A DNA stretch of 62,000 nucleotides from Adiantum capillus-veneris. Lineage: Eukaryota > Streptophyta > Polypodiopsida > Polypodiales > Pteridaceae. The notes beneath the pieces were generated by a model. That model ran no database searches. It was given only the letters and a program-made list of their open reading frames with translations, and was not told where the DNA came from. Made by a program: the position numbers and the translations under genes. Positions within the stretch are counted from its first letter, which is position 1. Every line of letters starts with the position of its first letter. Below are positions 34,771 through 42,653 of this stretch, in pieces. The stretch lies in assembly GCA_014529385.2 (NCBI GenBank), contig CM043968.1:25597513-25659512 (forward strand), read 5' to 3'.

Positions 34771-35900
34771 ATGCCACTTTTTGGTCTCTTGGAATGTGTC
34801 TTCCTGATCTTAAATTCATCAAACTTAGCAATGAAATTTATCACAAATCCGACTACTCATATGGCAAGGGATCAGTTTCTGCACAACTTCTTGCTTTGCT
34901 GTTGAATATACCTCTACACAAGCGTTTAATTTCGGCAATCGAATCAAAGAATTTAACCGCTAGAGGTGGTCTTCGTAATGATTGGTAGAATTGGAGTGTT
35001 AATCCCAACCACTACTGTAATCTATATACTTATGATGTTCTTGATTAGGTCCACTAATCTTGAACTGTACACCACCTACGTGTTTGTCAGTCTAGAGGTA
35101 ACGTCTTAATTCTCATCTTTGCTCCGTAAATAGGTCAAACAAAGTCCAATTTCACTTCTGAAAGAAGTTTTGGAACCCTTAAGTCAACTAGAACCTCCTT
35201 GTATGTCCACATTATAATATTGTCCTTAAAATGACCCTATAGACATCCTACACGTAGGATGTCTTTTTGCTCTGTTTCAAATAAAATTTGCAGTGTAGCT
35301 TTCCCTTAATGTGCTGAGCTCATAGTTGTTCTCACTTTTTGGTTTGGACACCTATAAGCTGGTCAACTGATCAAAAATCTGTTTCAGAAGCCTAATGTCC
35401 GTTCTGATGAATTCACCAGTCAAATCAACTCCAACTTGGACCAAACTTGACTATGAGGTTTGTCTAAGGCTATATGAGAGCTTGGTATTATGTCTCTGTT
35501 TTAGGGCAAAACTATTCCCCTGTTCATACTCACGAGCACAACACAGACAACATACTTATCATCCGATGACACGACTAACCCGTAGGTGCACGTAGGCAAT
35601 CTCGTTAGCTTGTCAGGCTGAGACCAATCTACACATACGCACTTTTATGATGCATCAATCACTAACCCTAGTAGAATGCAACCCACTCTATCCCTAAACG
35701 CTCACAACACCGTTTACACGTCCAATGAACTCGGAATCGCATCAAACTTACTAGGCATCATCCTCTCACTAGGACTACTTACCTATAAGTCTAATGTCAC
35801 CAGATTTGAACCCTAGCTATATCGAATACTGTCACGATAGACCAACAGGTCATAATCCAAAAGTGGGCGAAACTTAAGTTTATCAGTATCTATGTGTAGC
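34771..35900 (-). other. M1 leader with one palindrome
   Basis: Non-coding leader upstream of M1 gag. It carries one copy of the M1-type palindrome at 35241-35264, whose core differs from perfect symmetry at one base. A partial match to the M2-type motif (GTCACGATAGACC) lies at 35831-35843. On the minus strand, splice-donor-like GGTAAGTAG occurs near 35780. I see no gene. The primer site is not identified. Confidence 0.55.
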
Positions 35901-36425
35901 TAATCTCTTTCTCATTCCATGAAGCACTTGATTATTGAAAACAGACACCGTTTGTGCTACTTACAAGCAAAACAAGCTCGAGGAAGAATCGATCGCGATC
36001 AACTCGAAACGGCGAATGCGTAGCGTGGGCGCATAGCTCTCGGAGAGACTACCGCGATGGTGTTGTCGCGTCGTGAATCCGGTGAGGGAGAAGCGCGTAG
36101 CGAAGAGGATAAGACACACTCACTCTCTCTCTCTCAGACCCTCAGACTCGTACGACACATGATTAATATTCAAAAAAATGTTATCCAAAAAATGGTTCTA
36201 AGGTGACTTTTATACTTTAGTCACCTTAGCTCAAAAATGTACATGGGGTTCTCTTGCTCATGATTACAAAGTGGGAATAAATCTGAGTCCTGACTAATTG
36301 ACTAATATTTACATAATCCAGACGAATGGATCAAAATGATAAGACGTCTTTGACATAAAAAATGGAATTTGATATGCTTTACAAGATGGGCTCATTACAA
36401 CAGTTGGACCAATAGGGCTCCAACA
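35900..36425 (-). repeat. 3' LTR of M2 (possibly also the 5' LTR of M1); inner end uncertain
   Basis: On the minus strand the LTR begins TGTTGGAGCCC at 36425, directly after a strong polypurine tract. A TATA box (TATAAAAG) follows about 210 bases in, within a perfect 10-bp inverted repeat. CpG-rich sequence and GATCGCGATC (near 35990) follow. I could not find the terminal CA or the primer site, so the 35900 limit is an estimate. No second LTR is visible between this one and M1 gag. Confidence 0.55.
36198..36229 (-). promoter_or_regulatory. TATA box inside an inverted repeat
   Basis: CTAAGGTGAC (36198-36207) and GTCACCTTAG (36220-36229) form perfect 10-bp arms around a 12-base loop. On the minus strand TATAAAAG (36207-36214) lies in the loop and its edge. 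The position is right for the LTR promoter of the M family. Confidence 0.7.
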
Positions 36426-36442
36426 CTCCCCCCCTCCTAATT
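36426..36442 (-). promoter_or_regulatory. 3' polypurine tract of M2
   Basis: On the minus strand AATTAGGAGGGGGGGAG abuts the LTR start TGTTGG. This is the standard plus-strand primer site. The same 17 bases occur internally at 42512-42529. Confidence 0.8.
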
Positions 36443-36473
36443 CATGTCTACCACGACATGATCGTCTTTGTCT

Positions 36474-37139
36474 TCATTGTCGTTGTCGCCTTTCTTGGGT
36501 GATTTGATGTAGAAACGCATCATAGTGCATAGACTCACTTTCCATTAATGGGCCAAATTTTTTTGACTTGTACATGAAGAAGCCCGTGTAAAATGCTTCC
36601 TCAAAGGTTTGGAGATGGTAGCTTGGCAGAAACATCAGCCGTTTGAAATAGGCATACAATACTGGCTCTGTCGGTGGCCCACTTAGATCATATGACAACT
36701 CTGAGATGCTTCTTTCAGTATTCATATACTCTGATGTCCAGCTTTCTGAGAAGACTGTGAGACAGGACAAAAATATTCGAGCTATCTTACATAGCATCTT
36801 GCAGGATAGGTCAGGAGAGCCTCCGAATTCTGCTATGGCGCACTGCAGGGTTTTCACCATGTAAGAACCGGATATTCTCTCTCCCTCTGCTGGCCCTGGC
36901 ATTACTGGATAATTCAGCCATGTCGTATTTCTGCTCTGTAGTGCTTTATGTTGGCTGTAGGTGTATGTTCGGGGAGTGGGGCAAAATGTTCTGTCATTCC
37001 TCAGCTCAGGCGGTGCGTTGACTAAGTGGATCAGGTTATTAGGGTGATCCAATAGCCATTGACGCCTCCACTTTGGTTGGCTGTCCACTATTCTGTTTTG
37101 CTGTTCCCTATCCTGTACTTCTCCTTCAAACATTGGCAC
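36474..37139 (-). CDS. M2 frame C (C-terminal part of the post-pol protein)
   Basis: A 221-residue open frame of unknown function, ending 32 bases before the 3' polypurine tract. Its upstream frame is open through EKEEQVP and overlaps the end of frame B. A run AAAAAG at the overlap suggests that a one-base shift separated two parts of one protein. It contains several Trp and aromatic residues and a Cys-rich stretch (KMLCKIARIFLSC). I see no transmembrane segment strong enough to call it an envelope protein, and no known domain. M1 has lost this part. Confidence 0.6.
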   Translation of the reverse strand: MPMFEGEVQDREQQNRIVDSQPKWRRQWLLDHPNNLIHLVNAPPELRNDRTFCPTPRTYTYSQHKALQSRNTTWLNYPVMPGPAEGERISGSYMVKTLQCAIAEFGGSPDLSCKMLCKIARIFLSCLTVFSESWTSEYMNTERSISELSYDLSGPPTEPVLYAYFKRLMFLPSYHLQTFEEAFYTGFFMYKSKKFGPLMESESMHYDAFLHQITQERRQRQ

Positions 37140-38391
37140 TTGTTCTTCTTTTTCGAGCTACCGTTGATGTGTACTTCAACAGAGCATAGGGTAACATAGG
37201 TGCATTCCATTCCTCCCGTAGCTCTGCTGCTGTTTTGCCCGATCTGGAAAGCCCTTGTAGCAACTCCTTTTCGAGTTGCATAGCCTTGTACCATATCATT
37301 TCTGTTTGTTTTCCCATCTGCTCGGCCAGCCTCTGCTTTTCCAATTTCGTGACTGAATCTTCTTCTGTCTCTTGGTCTTTGGAGCCGGTTTGATCCGTCT
37401 GCATATCTGGTGCCTCCTGTTCATCTGAATCATCCTCGTACTCATCTTGACCCCCATATACTTCGGCGAGTCCAGCCAAATTCGTTGTTGCTGGCTCCAT
37501 GTGCACTCGTACCTGTCCTTGGTGCTGCCCTGCACTTTGTAGACTTGCGATTTGTGCGGCCATTGTTCTACTATTGATTTGTAGAGCTTGAAATTCCATT
37601 TCTTTTTTAGCGGCAGATTCCTTTAACTGTTTTAACCTGATGTGTAAGTTTTCATTTTCTTCTCTGAGTGATTTGGAAACAATGCTTTCCATTTCACTGT
37701 CAGGAGCTAGTCCTTGTTGTTGTTCACTTTGCAAGTCTGAAATTTGTCTTTGTAGTTGATCTTCTGCTCTAAGCGCACTTTTAGCAATCATTAAACGTTG
37801 TTTTCTTTCCAACTCCAGCTCCCTCTTTAGTGCAGCCACTTCTTCTTCTGGGTGGACTACTGGTGTTGTTGGTAGCGACGTTTTTTGCTTCTTAGCGCGT
37901 TCGATTTCTCTTGCTTGGATATCTGTTACTGCTCTCAAATCTTTGACTTCAATTTGTAAGTCATCGATGACGACTTGCAAACTTTTGATGGTCTCCAACG
38001 CATCTTGCTTTTCCTTTTCCAAATTTTGGATGTGTTCGTCTCTGTCACTGACATCTTCAAGGAATACGTTTATTGTATCTTCACATATGGCATTGAAGTC
38101 TTCCGACTCCTGTAAATTGTCTTTGAGAAGATTTATTGTGCCTTTGAGTCCCAATATTTCAGCATCTCTGATGCTGATCAGCTTTAGAGTGTCCTTCCTT
38201 TGCTCTTGCAGTCTCAGAACTTCCTCATCAGTTTTTTGTAGCTTCATTTTGTTGGACCGGTTCTGATCAGCTAACCATTGACTGTGCAGTCTTGTTCGGT
38301 TTAGTATTGTCGCCATTGACTGCAAATCTTCATCTATAGTAGCTTCCAGGTCAATTTCTTGAGAGGAAGAAGCTTTTATCTTTAGTCTGCA
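37126..38391 (-). CDS. M2 frame B (long coiled-coil part of the post-pol protein)
   Basis: Directly continues frame A after a single TGA; open from 38391 to 37126. The first 300 residues are heptad-rich, with long Glu/Lys/Gln/Leu stretches such as KLQKTDEEVLRLQEQRKD, so a dimeric coiled coil is likely. An acidic segment (EYEDDSDEQEAPD) follows, and the frame ends RRTSANV. M1 has a homologous coiled coil (around RELELERKQR in M2), cut by the P1 junction. A scaffold, assembly or tethering role is possible from the fold, but no function can be assigned. Confidence 0.65.
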   Translation of the reverse strand, partial: CRLKIKASSSQEIDLEATIDEDLQSMATILNRTRLHSQWLADQNRSNKMKLQKTDEEVLRLQEQRKDTLKLISIRDAEILGLKGTINLLKDNLQESEDFNAICEDTINVFLEDVSDRDEHIQNLEKEKQDALETIKSLQVVIDDLQIEVKDLRAVTDIQAREIERAKKQKTSLPTTPVVHPEEEVAALKRELELERKQRLMIAKSALRAEDQLQRQISDLQSEQQQGLAPDSEMESIVSKSLREENENLHIRLKQLKESAAKKEMEFQALQINSRTMAAQIASLQSAGQHQGQVRVHMEPATTNLAGLAEVYGGQDEYEDDSDEQEAPDMQTDQTGSKDQETEEDSVTKLEKQRLAEQMGKQTEMIWYKAMQLEKELLQGLSRSGKTAAELREEWNAPMLPYALLKYTSTVARKRRTSANV

Positions 38392-39879
38392 TCATCTCCT
38401 TTTGCTTGCTTTATCACTTTGTGATATGGCTCCAGTGTTTGGGTGTCTATTTGTTTCTTCTTCCTTCTTCCTCTTCTTCCTGTTCACTGGCGGTGTGTGA
38501 ACTCTGTTATCACGATGTGAGTTTTCTGAATGCGAAGTAGATTCAGCAGATGGGCTAGATTGCCTTTCACTTGTATCTGGCCTTGGAGATGGCGGCGGTG
38601 TTTTCCTGATCCGCGAAGTTGGCCTCAGCTGATCTCTCAAAGTTTGGAGATCCTCCTCTTCTAGTAGCAATTCTGGTTCATCCCTAACATTTCTTTCTTG
38701 GATGTACCTCTCGAACCAGTCCAGCTCAAAAGCTGGGTTGTTTCTATTCTTCGTTCTCAGTGTGAAAGTGCTACTAGAAGGTTTCCACGTGGCGCCTACA
38801 TTGCCTCGTAGAGATCTTTCTAGAGCAAACCCTTCTAGCATCCTTTCCATTCTTGCTATCTTATGCAACCTGGTGTTGTTTTCCATTTCCGCTTTTCGCT
38901 TCTTTAGTCGGGCATCTTCCTCTTCAGTTCTTTTTTCTTCTTCCATCTTTTCTTGTGTACTTCTTGTCACTCTTTCCAGCTTGTGTCCTCCAATGGTGTT
39001 AATAGATGCCGGTACTTTCCTTTGTGATCTGTCTTCGCTATTTTCCCTTAATACCAGCCAGTCGTTCTGATGAGGGGCAGGTGGCAACTCATCTGCCGCG
39101 CCTATGGCATGGTATATTACTCTGGTTAGGACTTCTCCTCCTACAATGTAATTGGGTCTGTCCTGCCTTAGCTTTGTCATTTCTTCAAATAGATATGACG
39201 CGTGATCTATATAGAACTCACGGGTCATTCCCATAGCCCATGTCAGTGTGGTTGAGATGCTCCCGTGCGGTGTAGTGTATCTTGGCGGCCTTTTGCTGTA
39301 GCTCAACAAACACTGACTGTAGATCTGTGTCAGTTCTCTTACTTTCGGGTTTGATATGAGTTCGAAAGAAGTTAGTTTGGACTTTTGCAAGTAAACTGTG
39401 AGGTTTTTCCTTCTTTCTCTCATGTTTGCTCCTTGATCTGACAATTTCAATGCCTCTTTGATGATCTCTTTGGTGATCTGGATCTCCATCACTTCATTAT
39501 CCATGCCTGCCACTCTGCAAGTTCCATCTTCTTGGATAGTCTCTATTAGATGATGTACCCTCTTGAAATCTATCCCTACTGGTGGTAGTGATACGAAGTT
39601 CCACAAGCCGACTTTTTTGAGCCATGACCTTTGCGGTGATCTTTTCAAGTAATTCTCTGCCTCCTTGGGAATCATCACTATATCCACTAAGTTTCTTTTG
39701 TCATCCACATATGAACCTTGATATATCTGAAAGGCCGCTGCCTGTTGCACATCTGCAGGTATCCAGGTGGCTGTTGGCTTTAAAGAATTGGGTAGAAGTG
39801 CATAGGGTACTGCCCCTTCCGTTGCCAGGTTCTTGCCTTTTCTTTTTCTCGGAGAAGCCTCCATTGATCTTGTCGTCAC
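38392..39879 (-). CDS. M2 frame A (N-terminal part of the post-pol protein)
   Basis: A 495-residue open frame starting MTTRSMEASPRKRKGKN, a basic, nuclear-localisation-like start. Residues 30-265 form the part conserved with M1, with TATWIP, RPPRYTTPHG, TLTWAMG and YIVGGEVLTRVIYHAIG. Residues 300-350 are a charged helix. Residues about 420-495 are Ser/Pro-rich and end in KASKRR before TGA. The middle block loosely recalls the 'putative plant transposon protein' region seen beside some plant Ty3 elements, but I cannot confirm this. It lies downstream of pol, in sense, behind a palindrome array. Confidence 0.65.
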   Translation of the reverse strand: MTTRSMEASPRKRKGKNLATEGAVPYALLPNSLKPTATWIPADVQQAAAFQIYQGSYVDDKRNLVDIVMIPKEAENYLKRSPQRSWLKKVGLWNFVSLPPVGIDFKRVHHLIETIQEDGTCRVAGMDNEVMEIQITKEIIKEALKLSDQGANMRERRKNLTVYLQKSKLTSFELISNPKVRELTQIYSQCLLSYSKRPPRYTTPHGSISTTLTWAMGMTREFYIDHASYLFEEMTKLRQDRPNYIVGGEVLTRVIYHAIGAADELPPAPHQNDWLVLRENSEDRSQRKVPASINTIGGHKLERVTRSTQEKMEEEKRTEEEDARLKKRKAEMENNTRLHKIARMERMLEGFALERSLRGNVGATWKPSSSTFTLRTKNRNNPAFELDWFERYIQERNVRDEPELLLEEEDLQTLRDQLRPTSRIRKTPPPSPRPDTSERQSSPSAESTSHSENSHRDNRVHTPPVNRKKRKKEEETNRHPNTGAISQSDKASKRR

Positions 39880-40910
39880 AATTATCAGTTAATGCACAAA
39901 CATAGTACTAATCTCCTAAATTGATTACCACTTAAGCATGCATCTAGATGAGCCTTCTTAATCCCAAGATTAGTTAAGATAAAATGTTAGCAGATAGACA
40001 AGCTCTTCCATTGTGCGACTTTGGCTGCTTCAAATTGATGTTGTTGGTGAAGGAGAACAAGTCCAAATGCCTTGAAATTTTGTGTGGTGTATGCTCTCAT
40101 GGCATGTAAGGTCACTCCATAAGCCAAAGCTCAAAATCTGTCCATTTGCTACTTTTTCTCAATCTATCGCGATAGACTAGCATTTTTTTGATCTGGGTCC
40201 TTTTTTGCAGTTGTGACTCCACCAATTGGTTTCCCATACCTTGCACATGATCTGACCCCATTTCTACCTCAAATGAATGTCAAGTGACCCCTTTTTGGAT
40301 CAACTCCCATTTTTTCCAGATTCCCTTCAAGGAGATGTTGGTCTATCTCCTTCATTTTGTGTTGTTTTGGGCTCAAACTTAGTGGGTGGTCATCTTGCAT
40401 CATGTTGAAGACAACTGCTAATTCAAATTTTTGATAAGATGGTCCAGTATCCCTCTGCTTGGTCTATCGTGATAGACTGGGACTTAGTGCCAGTTTGTCA
40501 TTTTTTGGCTTTGTGACCATCTGTCTGCCTTCTCCCAGTTGATGCAAGGTTTCTTGACCCCTCACATGTAAATTTTACCTGTCTGCCCTTGAGATGTCTC
40601 CTGTTCTGACTCTGAGTTGTCTGCATGTCTTTCTCAGCTTGTCATATGAGTCCATCTTGGCACCAAATTTGGTGTACTGCCTTCATTTGCTTCCCCAAGT
40701 CTAGCTTGTAAAAATTTGAAAAGTCTTTCCCCCCAATAATTGTTGTAGCAAGTCTATCGCGATAGACTGAGTTTTTGGCCAAAAAAGATTTTTCTTGCAC
40801 TGACTTGATATTGGTGGTTAACATTCCTTGTTAGCACCCCTTATGAAGCCAAAGTCAAAGTTTCCCTTGTCTAAGTGTAAGTTCAAGTCTATCGCGATAG
40901 ACTGGGCACT
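39880..40910 (-). repeat. M2 palindrome array before frame A
   Basis: The 18-base palindrome AGTCTATCGCGATAGACT or close variants occur at 40161-40178, 40461-40478 (one core change), 40751-40768 (perfect) and 40886-40903 (perfect). Spacings are 300, 290 and 135 bases. The distance from the frame A start to the first palindrome is 282 bases, the same as from the gag start to its first palindrome (60989 to 61271). About 104 bases before the 40161 copy is 'AAATGCCTTGAA', and the same phrase lies about 104 bases before the 61570 copy, so the units of the two arrays are related. Confidence 0.88.
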
Positions 40911-42511
40911 TTGTCATTTTTACCAGTTTTTTGATGTTAGTTGACAATCATGGTTTTAATAGGCCCTCCTAGACACACACATCAAGTTTTAATCAATTTA
41001 GGAGAATGTACTCCTTGTTTGCAGCACTTAGCTGGTCCTGAAGTCGAAGTAGACCACTTAGGTGATGGTCGCGGTTCCTTTTGGTCTTTGTATGATTCCG
41101 GCTGTCTTTTAGTTCCTTTTGACCTTCCATCCAAGCAGTCAGTTGTTGTTTTGGTGTTTGAAACACCAAGAACGACCATTTGGACGTCTTTCTGGCTTGT
41201 TGCCGGCATTTGCCCTAGTGGAAGAACTTTTTTCATGAGTGGACACATTCCATCTCGTAGTTGACCTCCTTTGGATGTTCCTTGTTGAATTTGGTGTAAT
41301 TTTGTCACTTGGTCGGCCCGTTAGAGTATCGTGACGCTTTGTGCGGTTTTCGTCAAATAGGGACTTTAGGCTCCGTTTTGACGAACTTTTTCATAGTCTA
41401 ACCCTTTAGTCGGTTTGTCGAGGTTATTGGCTTGCTGTTTATGAATTTTGGCTCATTTCTGATCACCTTGGTTTGTCGCCTTTTTGCAGGTCCTGCTAAA
41501 TTAAGGTTTTTTGAGCGGCTTCCTTCACGCTTTCCGAGGTCATAGGCTCGATCCCTAAGCTATAAGCATCGTGCCTTTCACTTTTGGTCGCATTTGGTGG
41601 CCTCTAGGTCTCCCTAGCAACCATTCTACCGTATGTGTGCACAGGTTGTGATTGTGATGCCGGCGAGATTTTGCGACTAACTGAAGTAAACACACTTAGA
41701 ATAAGTGTTGACGAGCATACCTCTCATATCTGATGTCGATCTGGTGACCGTGCGCGATGGATGAGCTCCTGGAAGTCTCAACTGCTGTAGGGAGCTCTCT
41801 CTTTCTCACTATGGAAAATGACTCAAATGAGGGATTTCTAGCATAGCCTCTCTATATGTAATCGAGACTCCGACACCAAATTTTTCCATCTTTTACCTGT
41901 GGCCATAACTTTTTGCGAGATGCGGTTTAGGCTCGAAAATTTCCTGATTTGGATTTCGGTTGCTTCAGTTTTACCACTTTTGGAGATTTCTCGAGTTGGA
42001 GGTCCCTTCATGACGGTGGTCATTTTGCCCTGTCACCTTTGTAGTCCTTATTTTTTCTGTGTCTTCTTTACCTTGCTCTGATCAGGCGTCTCTTCTTTTG
42101 TGTTTCCATCTGGATTACGGATTTTTTTCTATAATTTTTGCTAGACAATGGTTAAAATAAAGCAAATAAATCCCAAAATAACCTAAAAATAGCAATTCTA
42201 ACCTAGAAAAATACCAATGAAAAGCAAAACACTTTGTAGCTCACTTTTCTCTCGTCTATGTACAATCTCGCTCATTATCATCAACCTTGGCCTATTTTTT
42301 GCTGTTTTTAGACAGTTTTTGGCCAGATTTGACTCTCTTTATAGTCTATACACATCCCTAGGGGCTCATGAATGATGATTTGGTCCCCAATTCTGATTAA
42401 TTACGAGGGCATATTCTTTTTCCCAAAATCACACAATAAAACGCAAAAATGGTTGAAAAATTGCTCACTAACATTGCCCTCTAATATATGACATGAGTCC
42501 GCATTGGAATG
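40911..42511 (-). other. M2 non-coding region between palindromes and internal PPT
   Basis: No supported gene; the frames near 40941-41308 are short and lie on both strands. Parts match M1 (17.1-17.85 kb). It may hold the promoter or splice sites for frame A, but I cannot identify them. Confidence 0.55.
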
Positions 42512-42529
42512 CCTCCCCCCCTCCTAATT
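42512..42529 (-). promoter_or_regulatory. Internal polypurine tract of M2
   Basis: The minus strand reads AATTAGGAGGGGGGGAGG, sharing 17 bases with the 3' polypurine tract at 36426-36442. It is 160 nt after the conserved pol stop (42689), as in M1 (162 nt). The following sequence (CATTCCAATGCGG) is not an LTR start. Confidence 0.7.
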
Positions 42530-42653
42530 GGAGTCCTCTCGGACGACAGGGTATCGTCAAGGGTATGTGTTGTGCATGGGTTTGAACTCGTGCTAATGCA
42601 GGCCTTGTAATATAGCCCTATATGCATGTGCAGTCAATGCATGTAGAAAGAAT

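Larger units (their letters stand above)
13056..36425 (-). mobile_element. Element M1 (M family), truncated, with EA nested in gag
   Basis: Read on the minus strand from high to low coordinates: leader (about 35.9-34.77 kb), gag N-terminus, EA insertion, rest of gag, PR1, RT, RNase H, two zinc modules, integrase, PR2, pol tail, internal polypurine tract, palindrome array and frames A-B. The element stops inside frame B at the P1 junction. Frame C, the 3' polypurine tract and the 3' LTR are missing. Its layout matches M2 throughout. The many nonsense codons show an old copy. The boundary with M2 near 36 kb is uncertain. Confidence 0.8.

Noticed and set aside
35750-35830. Primer-binding site near the sequence resembling a tRNA T-arm (GGTTCAAATC on the minus strand)
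   Set aside because: The following TGGTGACATTAG matches no plant tRNA end well, and no terminal CA precedes it.
36474-37139. Frame C as a retroviral envelope protein
   Set aside because: No signal peptide, convincing transmembrane helix, furin-like site or fusion-peptide-like segment could be seen.
40941-41308. A host gene in the M2 post-pol spacer
   Set aside because: Similar-length frames on both strands, no domain; parts of the surrounding spacer match M1, so it is element sequence.
39880-42511. The region after M2 pol as the 3' LTR of M2, because it follows a polypurine tract and shares palindromes with the 5' leader
   Set aside because: It does not begin with an LTR-like TG end, it is not near-identical to 61-62 kb, and a better polypurine tract plus LTR with TATA box lies at 36.4 kb.
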